Shown here: positions 47,554-56,871 of the stretch, in pieces
How the letters are laid out: each line of letters begins with the position of its first letter
How positions within the stretch are numbered: position 1 is the first letter of the stretch
Assembly (NCBI RefSeq): GCF_012910885.1
Contig: NZ_WTVM01000001.1
Span: 29,107 to 93,106 of the forward strand
Direction of reading: 5' to 3'
Origin: Azoarcus taiwanensis
GTDB lineage: Bacteria > Pseudomonadota > Gammaproteobacteria > Burkholderiales > Rhodocyclaceae
DNA: 64,000 bases
Translations under genes and position numbers: made by a program
The notes under the pieces: model-generated
The model's input: the letters and a program-made list of their open reading frames with translations, nothing else
Databases searched by the model: none
What the model was told of the DNA's origin: nothing

Positions 47554-48555
47554 GTGCCAGCCAGCAGCCCGTCGGTCCTGACGGAGAACCTGCAGGGCCG
47601 AGCGCTGCGATTCATGCGGGCGCTCGCTGTCGCTGCGGCCTGCATCGCTGCCTCGTTGGCCCAGGCACAGATACACAGGGTGCCAATTTCGGGCGGCGCG
47701 GATGCAACAACACTGCAGCACATTGCAGATGGCCTCTCCACCCTGCTGTCGCGCGCTCTGGAGGGCGTACAGGTGCCCTACACGGCATCGGCCGGCTCCC
47801 AGGAAAACCTGCGTCGTCTCGCGGGGGACCAACCGGGCTTTGCGATCGTTTACGCCGGCGATCTGTTCCGGGCAGCAGCCGGGGGCGCCCCGGAGGCGCC
47901 GGCTGCGCTGGCAGTAACCCACCTTTTCGGCGTCACCGGACATCTGCTGACGCTGCGCGACACTCCGGTCGACCAGGTCGCGGACCTGACTGGTAAAACC
48001 ATTTCGATCGGTCCGGCAGGATCTGCCACAGCTAACGCGGCACGTCACTATTTCGAGGCTGTGAATCTGTGGGGTCGCTTCGACGCGGTGTTCCTGCCGG
48101 CATCCCAAGGTGCGAATGCCCTGGTCGAGGGACGGGTAGACGCGCTGTGGCTGTTCGAGGAGATGCCGAGCGTCACCGTGATCCAGCTTGCGGGCGAGGC
48201 GCCGTTGCGTGTTCTGCCACTGCTCGACGCCGCCAAGCTCGAGTCACTCTCGAACGCGCATCCCTACTACACCCCGACGACGATACCGGAGGGCATGTAT
48301 GTTGGTGTGGATAACCCGGTTCCGAGCTTTCAGGAGGCCGCGCTATGGGTCGCGTCGGCCGACGTACCGGCTGATATCGTCACCGACTCACTGCAAACCC
48401 TGTATTCCGAGCCAGGGCTGAGCTTCATGCACACAGTGTCGGAGAGTGCACGGGAACTGAACCGTGACAATGGCCTGCGCGGTGTCGTGACGCGGCTTCA
48501 CCCCGGAGCCGAACGCTTCTGGCACGGCGCCGAAGCCCCAGCCGGTGAAAACTGA
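47554..48555 (+). CDS. Second TAXI-type solute-binding protein
   Basis: A 333-residue exported protein. The signal hydrophobic core is RALAVAAACIAASLAQA, and GKTISIGPAGSATANAARHYFEA matches the TAXI ligand loop. It is diverged from the first binding protein and lacks its own permease. I prefer GTG 47554, which has GGAAGGA at correct spacing 4 bp after the usp gene; ATG 47614 is possible and gives a shorter signal. It may use the upstream permease or act as a sensor. Confidence 0.82.
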   Translation: MPASSPSVLTENLQGRALRFMRALAVAAACIAASLAQAQIHRVPISGGADATTLQHIADGLSTLLSRALEGVQVPYTASAGSQENLRRLAGDQPGFAIVYAGDLFRAAAGGAPEAPAALAVTHLFGVTGHLLTLRDTPVDQVADLTGKTISIGPAGSATANAARHYFEAVNLWGRFDAVFLPASQGANALVEGRVDALWLFEEMPSVTVIQLAGEAPLRVLPLLDAAKLESLSNAHPYYTPTTIPEGMYVGVDNPVPSFQEAALWVASADVPADIVTDSLQTLYSEPGLSFMHTVSESARELNRDNGLRGVVTRLHPGAERFWHGAEAPAGEN

Positions 48556-48581
48556 CGCAAGATCACCGAGGGCCGCGCGCC

Positions 48582-49667
48582 CTATTCCAGTTTGGCAGCG
48601 CGGGCGACCCTGCGCGCGCGCACGCCTTCGGCCAGGGTATCCAGCACGCCGATACTGTCTTCCCAGCTGATGCAGGCGTCGGTGATGCTCTTGCCGTATT
48701 CGAGTTCCTTGCCCGGCACGAGGTCCTGACGCCCCTCCTTGAGGTGGGACTCGATCATCACACCGATGACGCGATCCTCTCCCGCAGCCAGCTGATCTGC
48801 GACATCCTGTGCGACCTCGATCTGCAATGCATGCTGCTTGCGACTATTGGCGTGCGAACAGTCGATCATGACCTTGGGCGGCACGCCGGATGCCGCGAGG
48901 TCCTTGCAGGCCGTATCGACGCTTTCAGCATCGAAATTGGTGCTCTTGCCACCGCGCAGAATGACGTGGCAATCCTCATTGCCCCGGGTGGACACGATCG
49001 CCGAATGACCCGCCTTGGTCACCGACAGGAAATGGTGTGGAGACTGCGCAGCCTTGATCGCGTCGACCGCGATCCGCACGTTGCCGTCGGTGCCATTCTT
49101 GAACCCGACCGGGCATGACAGACCGGAGGCCAGCTCGCGGTGAACCTGGCTCTCGGTCGTCCGGGCTCCGATCGCCCCCCAGGAGATCAGGTCCGCGATG
49201 TATTGCGGCGTAATCATGTCGAGGAACTCGGTACCAGCCGGCAGGCCAAGCTCGTTGATTTCCCACAGCAGTTTGCGCGCGAGGCGTACCCCCTCGTTGA
49301 TGCGGAAACTGTTGTCCAGATACGGGTCGTTGATCAGCCCCTTCCAGCCCACCGTGGTACGCGGCTTTTCGAAGTACACCCGCATCACGATGAGCAGATC
49401 GTCCTTGAGGCGGTCAGCCTGCACCAGCAAGCGCCGCGCGTATTCCATCGCCGCGTCTGTGTCATGGATGGAGCACGGTCCGATGATGACCAGCAAGCGG
49501 TCGTCTGCGCCAAAGAGAATTCGGTGAATCGCCTGACGCGTCTGGAACGCGACGTCGGCCGCCTTCGGCGTGGCGGGGAACTCGCGCAGCACATGGGAAG
49601 GCGGAATCAACTCCTTGATTTCCTGGATGCGGACGTCGTCGATATGGATTTTCACCGAAGCGGACAT
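48582..49667 (-). CDS. aroG: DAHP synthase, class I (AroG/AroF/AroH type)
   Basis: A 361-residue 3-deoxy-D-arabino-heptulosonate-7-phosphate synthase, the first step of aromatic amino acid synthesis from PEP and erythrose 4-phosphate. VIIGPCSIHD near residue 61, RVYFEKPRTTVGWKGL, GARTTESQVHRELASGLS and CSHANSRKQH carry substrate and metal residues. ATG 49667 gives the normal start. The allosteric class (Phe, Tyr or Trp) cannot be read safely. Faces the TAXI gene. Confidence 0.94.
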   Translation of the reverse strand: MSASVKIHIDDVRIQEIKELIPPSHVLREFPATPKAADVAFQTRQAIHRILFGADDRLLVIIGPCSIHDTDAAMEYARRLLVQADRLKDDLLIVMRVYFEKPRTTVGWKGLINDPYLDNSFRINEGVRLARKLLWEINELGLPAGTEFLDMITPQYIADLISWGAIGARTTESQVHRELASGLSCPVGFKNGTDGNVRIAVDAIKAAQSPHHFLSVTKAGHSAIVSTRGNEDCHVILRGGKSTNFDAESVDTACKDLAASGVPPKVMIDCSHANSRKQHALQIEVAQDVADQLAAGEDRVIGVMIESHLKEGRQDLVPGKELEYGKSITDACISWEDSIGVLDTLAEGVRARRVARAAKLE

Positions 49668-49799
49668 GTTTGCGACTCGATATGGCTTGCCTAAAGAAGA
49701 CAATACTAACCCGAAGCCAGCGCTCACCGCGACATGCGAACCTTCCTGCCGCACATCGGTCGCAGTCAGGACAACGACAACGAACCGCACGGTGCCCCA

Positions 49800-50747
49800 A
49801 TGCTGATCCGCCGCCCCGCCGATATCCTGCCCTCGGAGATCACGCCCCAAGACGTTTATCGCCACAGACGTCGCTTCATGCGCGACGCCGGTGCGCTCGC
49901 TCTGGCCGGTAGCGCGCTCGCGCTGGGCGCCTGGCCGCGAACGTCAATGGCCTCGGTGCGGAAGCTGGAGCCCTTGTTGCCGAGCGAGTTCAGTACTGAC
50001 GAGGGGCTGACCGAAATCGAATCGGTAACGTCGTACAACAACTTCTACGAATTCGGCACTGGCAAGACCGATCCGATGACCCATGCACACAAGATGCAGG
50101 TACGCCCATGGACAGTTTCGGTGGAGGGCCTCGCAGCCAGAGCTCGCACTTTCGATATCGAGGACCTGCTCCGAATCGCACCGCTTGAGGAGCGCATCTA
50201 CCGCTTGCGCTGCGTCGAAGCCTGGTCGATGGTCATCCCGTGGGTCGGGTTTCCGCTCTCAGCCTTGCTCAAGGAGGTCGAACCGCTGGGGAGCGCGAAG
50301 TATGTCGAGTTCGTCACCCATTACGACCCCGAGATCATGAACAGGCGTCCAATCATCGACTGGCCGTATACCGAAGGCTTGCGCATAGACGAGGCGATGC
50401 ATCCGCTGACCATTCTGTCGGTCGGCCTCTATGGCCAGGTCCTGCCCAACCAGAACGGGGCGCCGATCCGACTGGTGGTACCCTGGAAATACGGCTTCAA
50501 GAGCGCCAAGTCCATCGTCACGATCCGGCTGACCGAAAACGAACCGGCCACCGCCTGGAACAAGGCGGCGCCGCAGGAATACGGCTTCTACTCCAACGTC
50601 AATCCGGAAGTGCGCCACCCTCGCTGGACCCAGGCGACCGAGCGCCGCATCGGCGAGTTGCGGCGCCGACCGACGCTGATGTTCAACGGCTACGGCGACC
50701 AGGTCGCTCACCTCTATCAGGGCATGGACCTGAAGACCTTCTATTGA
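49800..50747 (+). CDS. msrP: Methionine sulfoxide reductase catalytic subunit MsrP
   Basis: A 315-residue periplasmic molybdoenzyme that repairs oxidised methionine. A Tat signal ([21 protein letters not shown]) is near residue 23. The molybdenum-binding cysteine is in [14 protein letters not shown] near residue 138, and further family segments are [13 protein letters not shown] and [18 protein letters not shown] 49800 lies at the normal distance from the Tat motif. msrQ follows after 40 bp. Confidence 0.96.
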   Translation: MLIRRPADILPSEITPQDVYRHRRRFMRDAGALALAGSALALGAWPRTSMASVRKLEPLLPSEFSTDEGLTEIESVTSYNNFYEFGTGKTDPMTHAHKMQVRPWTVSVEGLAARARTFDIEDLLRIAPLEERIYRLRCVEAWSMVIPWVGFPLSALLKEVEPLGSAKYVEFVTHYDPEIMNRRPIIDWPYTEGLRIDEAMHPLTILSVGLYGQVLPNQNGAPIRLVVPWKYGFKSAKSIVTIRLTENEPATAWNKAAPQEYGFYSNVNPEVRHPRWTQATERRIGELRRRPTLMFNGYGDQVAHLYQGMDLKTFY

Positions 50748-50787
50748 TCAGCCTCCGGGCCAGTCGGCGCCTGTTACCATTCGCCCC

Positions 50788-51483
50788 ATGTCCAGTTCTT
50801 CCCTGCTCGCCGGGCTTCGCAGCCCGGCACCGGCCCTGCTTGTCGCGATTCGAATCGCAGTCTTCACCGCCTGCCTCGCGCCAGCCCTCCTGCTCGCGAA
50901 TGAATGGTTCGCGATGCGTCTTGGCGCAAATCCGATCGAGGCGGTGACCCACGCCACCGGCGACTGGGCCTTGCGGATGTTGCTTATCACGCTCGCGGTC
51001 ACGCCGCTGAGACGCTTCACCGGTCTGCATTGGCTGATTCGGCTACGCCGCATGCTGGGGCTGTTCGCGTTCTTCTACGCCAGCCTGCATTTCGCCGCCT
51101 ACGTCTGGCTGGATCTCTATTTCGACTGGGGCGCGATCGCCCTCGACATCCTTGAACGGCCTTTCATCACCGTGGGGTTTGCTGCCTTCGTGCTGATGAT
51201 CCCGCTCGCCATCACGTCCACTCAGGGCGCGATGCGCCGCATGGGCGGCCAGCGGTGGCAGGCCCTGCACCGCTCGGTTTACGGCATCGCCATCCTGGCG
51301 GTGGTGCACTACTGGTGGCTGGTCAAGGCCGACATACGAGAACCACTGATCTACGCCCTGATCCTGGCGGCACTGCTCGGCGTTCGCGCCTGGTGGCGAG
51401 AGCAGGAGCGGCGTCGTCAACTCGCCGCGATCCCCGGCTCCCCCTCTTTCAAGGGCAAAGTGATTCGTATCGTGCCCAAATGA
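50788..51483 (+). CDS. msrQ: Heme-binding membrane subunit MsrQ
   Basis: A 231-residue inner-membrane cytochrome b with about six helices, the ferric-reductase-like YedZ family. Likely heme histidines lie in HWLIRLRRMLGL, YASLHFAAYVWLDLYFD and ALHRSVYGIAILAVVHYWW. It passes electrons from the quinone pool to MsrP. It directly follows msrP on the same strand. Confidence 0.94.
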   Translation: MSSSSLLAGLRSPAPALLVAIRIAVFTACLAPALLLANEWFAMRLGANPIEAVTHATGDWALRMLLITLAVTPLRRFTGLHWLIRLRRMLGLFAFFYASLHFAAYVWLDLYFDWGAIALDILERPFITVGFAAFVLMIPLAITSTQGAMRRMGGQRWQALHRSVYGIAILAVVHYWWLVKADIREPLIYALILAALLGVRAWWREQERRRQLAAIPGSPSFKGKVIRIVPK

Positions 51484-51501
51484 TTGCGCTCGAACCCCGG
51501 C

Positions 51502-52092
51502 TCACGCCTGTGGCGGTCGTAGCGCGTGTTTTGGCCGGAACACCTTGATGACGGTCTCGTCCGCCTCGACATAGGGGCCGCCGATCAGGTCGATACAGTA
51601 GGGAATCGCAGCGAACACGCCGACATGGGTGACCTTCCCGTCTGCGTTGCGCACGCCCTCGAGGGTTTCGCGAATCGACTTGGGCTGGCCCGGCAGATTG
51701 ACGATCAGGCATTGCCCGCGCACCACCGCGACCTGCCGCGACAGAATCGCGGTCGGCACGAAATTGAGGCTGATTCGACGCATCTCCTCACCGAAACCCG
51801 GCATTTCCTTTTCACCGACGGCGAGCGTCGCCTCCGGGGTGACGTCACGAGGCGCGGGACCGGTGCCACCAGTGGTCAGTACCAGCGAACAGCCTGCCTC
51901 ATCGACCAGCTCACGCAGTGTCCGCTCGATGGTCTCGCGGTCGTCGGGTATCAGGCGGGTCTCGGCCTGCCAGGGCGAGGTCAGCGCACTCGCCAACCAG
52001 TCACGCAGCGCGGGGATACCCTGGTCCTCGTAGGTGCCGTCGGACGCCCGGTCGCTGATCGACACCAGGCCGATGGTGATGGATTCGCTCAT
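51502..52092 (-). CDS. mog: Molybdopterin adenylyltransferase Mog
   Basis: A 196-residue enzyme that adenylates molybdopterin before molybdenum insertion. IGLVSISDRASDGTYEDQGI starts it, and the substrate loop LVLTTGGTGPAPRDVTPEATLAV is central. LPGQPKSIRETLE and PYCIDLIGG are in the C-terminal half. It faces the molybdoenzyme operon msrPQ, which needs the cofactor. Its start overlaps the yjgA stop in ATGA. Confidence 0.94.
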   Translation of the reverse strand: MSESITIGLVSISDRASDGTYEDQGIPALRDWLASALTSPWQAETRLIPDDRETIERTLRELVDEAGCSLVLTTGGTGPAPRDVTPEATLAVGEKEMPGFGEEMRRISLNFVPTAILSRQVAVVRGQCLIVNLPGQPKSIRETLEGVRNADGKVTHVGVFAAIPYCIDLIGGPYVEADETVIKVFRPKHALRPPQA

Positions 52093-52664
52093 TGTCTCTC
52101 CGTGTCGTCTTGTTCTTCGCTTGTATCGACTGCGTCATCCGCCGAACGATCCAGATCCCGCAGTACCCGAAAAATCTCGCGGTAGGCTCGCGGCGGCTTG
52201 CTCTGCTCGCGCTCCTTGAGGGCATTGCGGCGCAAGGTCCTGAGGTGCTGGAGGTCGGCCTCCGGCCAGAGCGCGACGATTTCGCCAATGCGCTTTTCGT
52301 CCTCGAGCAAACCGTCGCGCAGCCGCTCGAGTCGATGCTGCCTGGCAACCTCGGCCTTGGAGGCGCCGCTGAATATCTCGAGCTGTGCGCGTATCGGTTC
52401 CGGGTCGATGTCGCGCATCAGCTTGCCGATGTACTGCATCTGACGCCGACGGGCCTCATGCTTCGTGAAGCGCTTGGCATCACGCACCGCGTCGAGCAGC
52501 CTGTCGGAGATCGGCACGCGCGCAAGCTGATCCGATGACAAGGCCACGAGCGCCTCGCCCAGCGCCTGCAGGGCGTGCATCTCGCGCTTTTTGCTGCTCT
52601 TGCTCGGCCCGCGGTAGAAGTCTTCGCCGTCGTCGGCATCCGACGTGGGGTGTTCGCTGCTCAT
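52089..52664 (-). CDS. darP: Ribosome-associated protein YjgA/DarP
   Basis: A 191-residue acidic/basic helical protein of the DUF615 family, which associates with late 50S ribosomal intermediates. Family segments are SKSSKKREMHALQALGEALV, DAKRFTKHEARRRQMQYIGKLMRD and LRTLRRNALKE. Divergent from pmbA and upstream of mog, as in many betaproteobacteria. Confidence 0.92.
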   Translation of the reverse strand: MSSEHPTSDADDGEDFYRGPSKSSKKREMHALQALGEALVALSSDQLARVPISDRLLDAVRDAKRFTKHEARRRQMQYIGKLMRDIDPEPIRAQLEIFSGASKAEVARQHRLERLRDGLLEDEKRIGEIVALWPEADLQHLRTLRRNALKEREQSKPPRAYREIFRVLRDLDRSADDAVDTSEEQDDTERQ

Positions 52665-52723
52665 CGAAAGTCTTGCCGGTTGGGTTGGGGTACCATTATA
52701 GCTTTACGACCAGCGCCCATCCC

Positions 52724-54064
52724 ATGTCCGATCCCGGTTTCTCCTTCAGTCAGGAACACCTACGCGAAATCGCCTCGACGGTGCTCGAACACGCCCGCCA
52801 CAACGGCGCAACCGCTTGTGAAACCGATGTTTCGGAAGGCTTCGGGCAAACGACCACGGTACGCAAGGGTGAGGTCGAAACCATCGAGTACAACCGCGAC
52901 AAGGGTGTGGGCGTCACAGTGTATGTCGGCCAGCAGCGAGGCCACGCCAGCACCTCGGATTTCTCGCTCGAGGCGATCAAGCGCACGGTGGAGGCTGCGC
53001 TTTCGATCGCGCGCTTCACCGCGAGCGACCCCTGCGCGGGCCTCCCCGAAGAGGCGCTGCTCGCACGCGAGTCGATGGACCTCGATCTCCACCACCCCTG
53101 GCGCCTGCCTGTCGCCGCAGCGATAGAGCATGCCCGCGCGTGCGAGCAGGCGGCCTTCGACGTGTCCTCGGAGATCACCAACTCCGAAGGCGCCAGCATT
53201 TCGACCCAGGAGTCGCACTTCGTGTCGGCCAACAGCCTGGGTTTCATCGGCGGCTACGCGAGTTCGCGACACGGCGTATCCTGCTCGGTCATCGCCGGCG
53301 AGGGCGACCGCATGCAACGCGAGTACTGGTACGACTCGCGGCGGGATGCCGCAGACCTCGGCGACTTTGCAGCGGTCGGCAGGCTCGCCGGGGAGCGCGC
53401 GATCGCCCGCCTGGGTGCGCGCAAGATCGAGACCTGCGAAGTCCCGGTCCTGTTCGAAGCCCCGGTCGCGGTCACCCTGCTCGGCAACTTCGTCCACGCA
53501 GTGAGCGGAGGCGCACTGTATCGCAAATCATCGTTCCTGCTGGACAGCCTTGGCCAGCAGGTCTTCTCGCCCACGGTCACCATCCGTGAGCGACCGCACC
53601 TGCGCAAGGCCTTCGGTGTCGGCCCCTTCGACAGCGAAGGGGTCGCGACGCATGCACGTGACGTTGTGCTCGACGGGGTCCTGCAGGGCTACTTTCTTTC
53701 CTCCTACTCGGCTCGCAAGCTCGGTCTGCAGACCACCGGCAACGCAGGCGGCTCACACAACCTGTTGCTCGAACCCGGTGAGCTCGATCTCGACGGCCTC
53801 GTGCGCAAGATGGACCGTGGACTTCTCGTCACCGAACTGCTCGGCCAGGGGGTCAACTACGTTACCGGCGACTACTCGCGCGGCGCGGCGGGCTTCTGGG
53901 TCGAGAACGGGCGTATCCAGTACCCGGTGGAGGAAATCACCATCGCCGGCAATCTGGCCGAGATGTTCCGCGGCATCGTCGCGGTCGGCAACGACGGGCT
54001 CGACCGCAGCGCCAAGCACTGCGGATCATTGCTCATCGATCGCATGACGGTGGCCGGCAGCTGA
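52724..54064 (+). CDS. pmbA: TldE/PmbA metalloprotease subunit
   Basis: A 446-residue partner of TldD; the TldD-TldE complex is a zinc protease that degrades peptides such as microcin precursors and antitoxin CcdA. PmbA is the non-catalytic half. Seen are RKGEVETIEYNRDKGVGVTVYVG near residue 48 and LGLQTTGNAGGSHNLLLEPG near 340. ATG 52724 gives a normal start. tldD is not in the window. Confidence 0.93.
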   Translation: MSDPGFSFSQEHLREIASTVLEHARHNGATACETDVSEGFGQTTTVRKGEVETIEYNRDKGVGVTVYVGQQRGHASTSDFSLEAIKRTVEAALSIARFTASDPCAGLPEEALLARESMDLDLHHPWRLPVAAAIEHARACEQAAFDVSSEITNSEGASISTQESHFVSANSLGFIGGYASSRHGVSCSVIAGEGDRMQREYWYDSRRDAADLGDFAAVGRLAGERAIARLGARKIETCEVPVLFEAPVAVTLLGNFVHAVSGGALYRKSSFLLDSLGQQVFSPTVTIRERPHLRKAFGVGPFDSEGVATHARDVVLDGVLQGYFLSSYSARKLGLQTTGNAGGSHNLLLEPGELDLDGLVRKMDRGLLVTELLGQGVNYVTGDYSRGAAGFWVENGRIQYPVEEITIAGNLAEMFRGIVAVGNDGLDRSAKHCGSLLIDRMTVAGS

Positions 54065-54094
54065 TTCGCATCGACAGCGCTCAAGCATCGGTAA

Positions 54095-54110
54095 TACATT
54101 CCCGTATGTA
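54095..54110. promoter_or_regulatory. Palindromic operator candidate
   Basis: TACAT (54095-54099), 6 nt, ATGTA (54106-54110): a perfect short palindrome 37 bp upstream of TATAAT at 54147-54152, before the TRAP binding protein gene. Its position suits a regulator of the transporter, but the regulator is unknown. Confidence 0.4.
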
Positions 54111-54146
54111 AGGGTTTTCCGCGGTTCCGGCGTATGACTGGCGGCC

Positions 54147-54152
54147 TATAAT
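54147..54152 (+). promoter_or_regulatory. -10 box before the TRAP binding protein
   Basis: A perfect TATAAT, about 71 bp before the start codon. No good -35 hexamer lies 16-18 bp upstream, so the promoter may need an activator. Confidence 0.5.
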
Positions 54153-54222
54153 CTCGGAGCGCAGTCCAACTGCCGGAAAAACTACCAACTGGAATCACAT
54201 CCACTCAGAGGAGATGAGAAGC

Positions 54223-55323
54223 ATGGATCGTCGTTCATTCATCAAGAAGGCAAGCCTGGCCGGCGCGGGTGCCGCTGCCGCCACGGTAGCAGCACCCGCG
54301 ATCGCCCAGCGCCGCACCACCTGGCGCATGGTCACCACCTGGCCTCGCAACTTCCCGGGTCTTGGCGTTGGCGCACAGCGTCTGGCCGACCGCATCACCG
54401 CCGCAACAAACGGCGAACTGACGATTCAGGTCTTTTCGGCTGGCGAAATGGTCCCGGCCCTGCAGTCCCTCGACGCAGTCATCGACGGCAGCGCTGAGAT
54501 GAGCCACGGTGCTGCCTACTACTGGCAGAACAAGAGCGTCGGCCTGTCCTTCTTCACCGGCGTGCCCTTCGGCATGACCAGCCGCGAGCTGGCCGCATGG
54601 GTGCGCTACATGGGCGGCCAGGAAGTCTGGGACGAAATCTACGACCAGTTCGGCCTGCAGGGCTTTTTGTCCGGCGACACCGGCACCCAGGCCGGCGGCT
54701 GGTTCCAGAACGAACTCAAGGGCGTTGAGGACATCCAGGGCATGCGTTTCCGCACACCCGGCCTTGGTGGCCAAGTCTGGCAGCGCATGGGTGCATCGGT
54801 CACCAACCTGCCGGCGGGCGAAATCTTCCAGGCTTTGCAGTCCGGCGCGCTTGACGCTGCCGAGTTCGTCGGTCCGTACAATGACCTCGCACTCGGTTTC
54901 CATCAGGTTCGCAAGCACTACTACACTTCGAGCTTCATCGAGCCGGGTCTGGCTACCGAACTCGTCGTCGACAAGGCCAAGTTCCAGGCACTTCCCGCTC
55001 ATATCCAGGCGATCGTGCGCGATGTCTGCCAGGCCGAGTACGACCAGGTCGCGTCCGATTTCTACGCCAACGACCCGCGTGCGCTAGCTACGCTGATCAA
55101 CAACCATGGCGTGATCACGCACTCCCACTTCCCGGACAGCATCCTCGAAGCCGGCGCCAAGGCATCCATGGACCTGCTGAGCGAGATCCGCCAGAGTGGC
55201 GACGCGCTGACCAAGAAGACGGCGGAGAGCTTCGTTTCCGCATTGAACACGCTGCGGACGCGTACCGAGGGCACCGACCTCGGCTTCCTCGAAGCACGCG
55301 AGAAGTTCTTCAAAATCAGCTGA
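54223..55323 (+). CDS. TRAP transporter DctP-type solute-binding protein (Tat)
   Basis: A 366-residue periplasmic protein. The Tat signal DRRSFIKKASLAGAG is at the start and is cut after APAIAQ near residue 29. WRMVTTWPRNFPGLGVGAQRLAD and GMRFRTPGLGGQVWQRMG mark the branch related to TakP, which binds 2-oxo acids. I chose ATG 54223 because AGGAG lies about 9 bp upstream; ATG 54214 would have no spacing. Its permease genes lie on the opposite strand, tail to tail. Confidence 0.9.
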   Translation: MDRRSFIKKASLAGAGAAAATVAAPAIAQRRTTWRMVTTWPRNFPGLGVGAQRLADRITAATNGELTIQVFSAGEMVPALQSLDAVIDGSAEMSHGAAYYWQNKSVGLSFFTGVPFGMTSRELAAWVRYMGGQEVWDEIYDQFGLQGFLSGDTGTQAGGWFQNELKGVEDIQGMRFRTPGLGGQVWQRMGASVTNLPAGEIFQALQSGALDAAEFVGPYNDLALGFHQVRKHYYTSSFIEPGLATELVVDKAKFQALPAHIQAIVRDVCQAEYDQVASDFYANDPRALATLINNHGVITHSHFPDSILEAGAKASMDLLSEIRQSGDALTKKTAESFVSALNTLRTRTEGTDLGFLEAREKFFKIS

Positions 55324-55370
55324 GCGTCATCAGCAAGAGACCGACGTCACCAGAGTGTCGGTCTCACAAG

Positions 55371-55402
55371 AAAAAACCGGAGGCTGCCCTCCGGTTTTTT
55401 TT
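55371..55402. terminator. Bidirectional terminator between TRAP binding protein and permease
   Basis: AAAAAACCGGAGG, a CTGC loop, CCTCCGGTTTTTTTT. The stem has flanking A- and T-runs, so it can work on both strands. It lies 47 bp after the binding protein and 71 bp before the end of dctM. Confidence 0.92.
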
Positions 55403-55473
55403 CGCCCGCCGACAGACGCGACGCCTCCGTCATCAAGCCGGGCGCGAACCTGTGCTCGCGCCCCGGTGAGCTA

Positions 55474-56865
55474 TCAACGGTAGAGCACGGTCGGCAGCCA
55501 GGTCACAACCTGCGGGAAGATGAACAGCAGCGCAATCGCGACGATCTGCAGTGCGACGAAAGGCACTGCACCGCGATAGATCATCATCGTGGACACGCTG
55601 TTTGGCGCCACCCCTCGCAGATAGAACAGCGAGAACCCGAAGGGTGGCGTCAGGAAGCTGGTCTGGAGATTCACACCAATCATCACACCGACCCAGACCG
55701 GATCAAGTCCGAGTAACAACAACACCGGTGCAGTGATCGGCAGCACGATGAAGATGATCTCGAAGGTGTCGAGGATGAAGCCCAGCACGAACATGATCAG
55801 CATCACGACGATCATTGCGCCGATCGCGCCACCAGGCATGTTGCTGAGGAATTCGTGCACCAGGTTGTCACCGCCCATCTGGCGGAACACCAGCGCGAAC
55901 ACCGAGGCACCGAAGAGGATGATGAAGATCATCGAGGTGATCGTCGCAGTCTGGATCATCGCCTCACGCAGTACGGTGAAGTTCAGGCGCCAGCGCAGTG
56001 CCGCGAGCACGATGGCGCCCACTGCGCCCACCGATGCCGCCTCGGTCGGCGTCGCGAGACCGCCCAGAATCGAACCCAGCACGGCCACGATCAGCGCCAA
56101 TGGCGGCACCAGTGCAACAAAGACTTCCTTCAAGAGGCCACGCCGTTCTTCCGGCGGCACCGGGGTGGCCGGGCAGGATTCAGGATGGAAGATCGCCTTG
56201 TACCCCACCCACAACAGGTAGAGGACGACAAGCATCAGACCGGGCAGGAACGCGCCGGCGAAGAGGTCACCGACCGAGACCGGTGTCGGCGCAAAATTGC
56301 CTTGCGCCATCTGGACCTGAGCATTGATGCCACCGAGCATGTCGCCCATGAAGATCAACACGGTCGAGGGCGGAATGATCTGACCAAGTGTGCCGGACGC
56401 ACAGATCACGCCGGTCGCAAGCTTGGGATCGTAGCCTGCCCGCATCATCGCCGGCAGCGAAATCAGACCCATCGTCACCACCGTGGCCCCGACGACGCCG
56501 GTCGAGGCTGCAAGCAATGCGCCGACGATGACCACCGAAAAACCCAGACCACCACGCATGTTGCCGAACAACTTGCCCATCGTCAGCAGCAGCTGCTCCG
56601 CGATCTTGGAGCGCTCGAGCATCACGCCCATGAAGATGAACAAGGGGACCGCGACCAGCACCTCGTTGGTCATGTAACCAACGTAACGCCCAGCAAGTGC
56701 GGCGAAGTTCGACGGGTTGAAGACGTCGAGGTGATAGCCGACCAGTGCAAAAATCAGCGAGGTGCCGGCCAGTGTGAACGCGACCGGGAAGCCGAGCATC
56801 AGCATCCCGATCACACCGAAAAACATCAGGCCGGCGAGGATCTCACCCAGCAATACAGGATCCAT
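55474..56865 (-). CDS. dctM: TRAP transporter large permease DctM
   Basis: A 463-residue membrane subunit with about 12 helices. LMLGFPVAFTLAGTSLIFA near residue 21, ASTGVVGATVVTMGLISLPAMM near 120, ICASGTLGQIIPPSTVLIFMGDML near 155 and SFLTPPFGFSLFYLRG near 410 are DctM patterns. It carries the sodium-coupled transport path. dctQ is 6 bp upstream. The binding protein partner is encoded convergently. Confidence 0.94.
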   Translation of the reverse strand: MDPVLLGEILAGLMFFGVIGMLMLGFPVAFTLAGTSLIFALVGYHLDVFNPSNFAALAGRYVGYMTNEVLVAVPLFIFMGVMLERSKIAEQLLLTMGKLFGNMRGGLGFSVVIVGALLAASTGVVGATVVTMGLISLPAMMRAGYDPKLATGVICASGTLGQIIPPSTVLIFMGDMLGGINAQVQMAQGNFAPTPVSVGDLFAGAFLPGLMLVVLYLLWVGYKAIFHPESCPATPVPPEERRGLLKEVFVALVPPLALIVAVLGSILGGLATPTEAASVGAVGAIVLAALRWRLNFTVLREAMIQTATITSMIFIILFGASVFALVFRQMGGDNLVHEFLSNMPGGAIGAMIVVMLIMFVLGFILDTFEIIFIVLPITAPVLLLLGLDPVWVGVMIGVNLQTSFLTPPFGFSLFYLRGVAPNSVSTMMIYRGAVPFVALQIVAIALLFIFPQVVTWLPTVLYR

Positions 56866-56871
56866 CCCCGC

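Noticed and set aside
45807..47741. 644-codon minus-strand frame over the TRAP permease
   Set aside because: Antisense to the fused permease and Usp genes; low-complexity composition.
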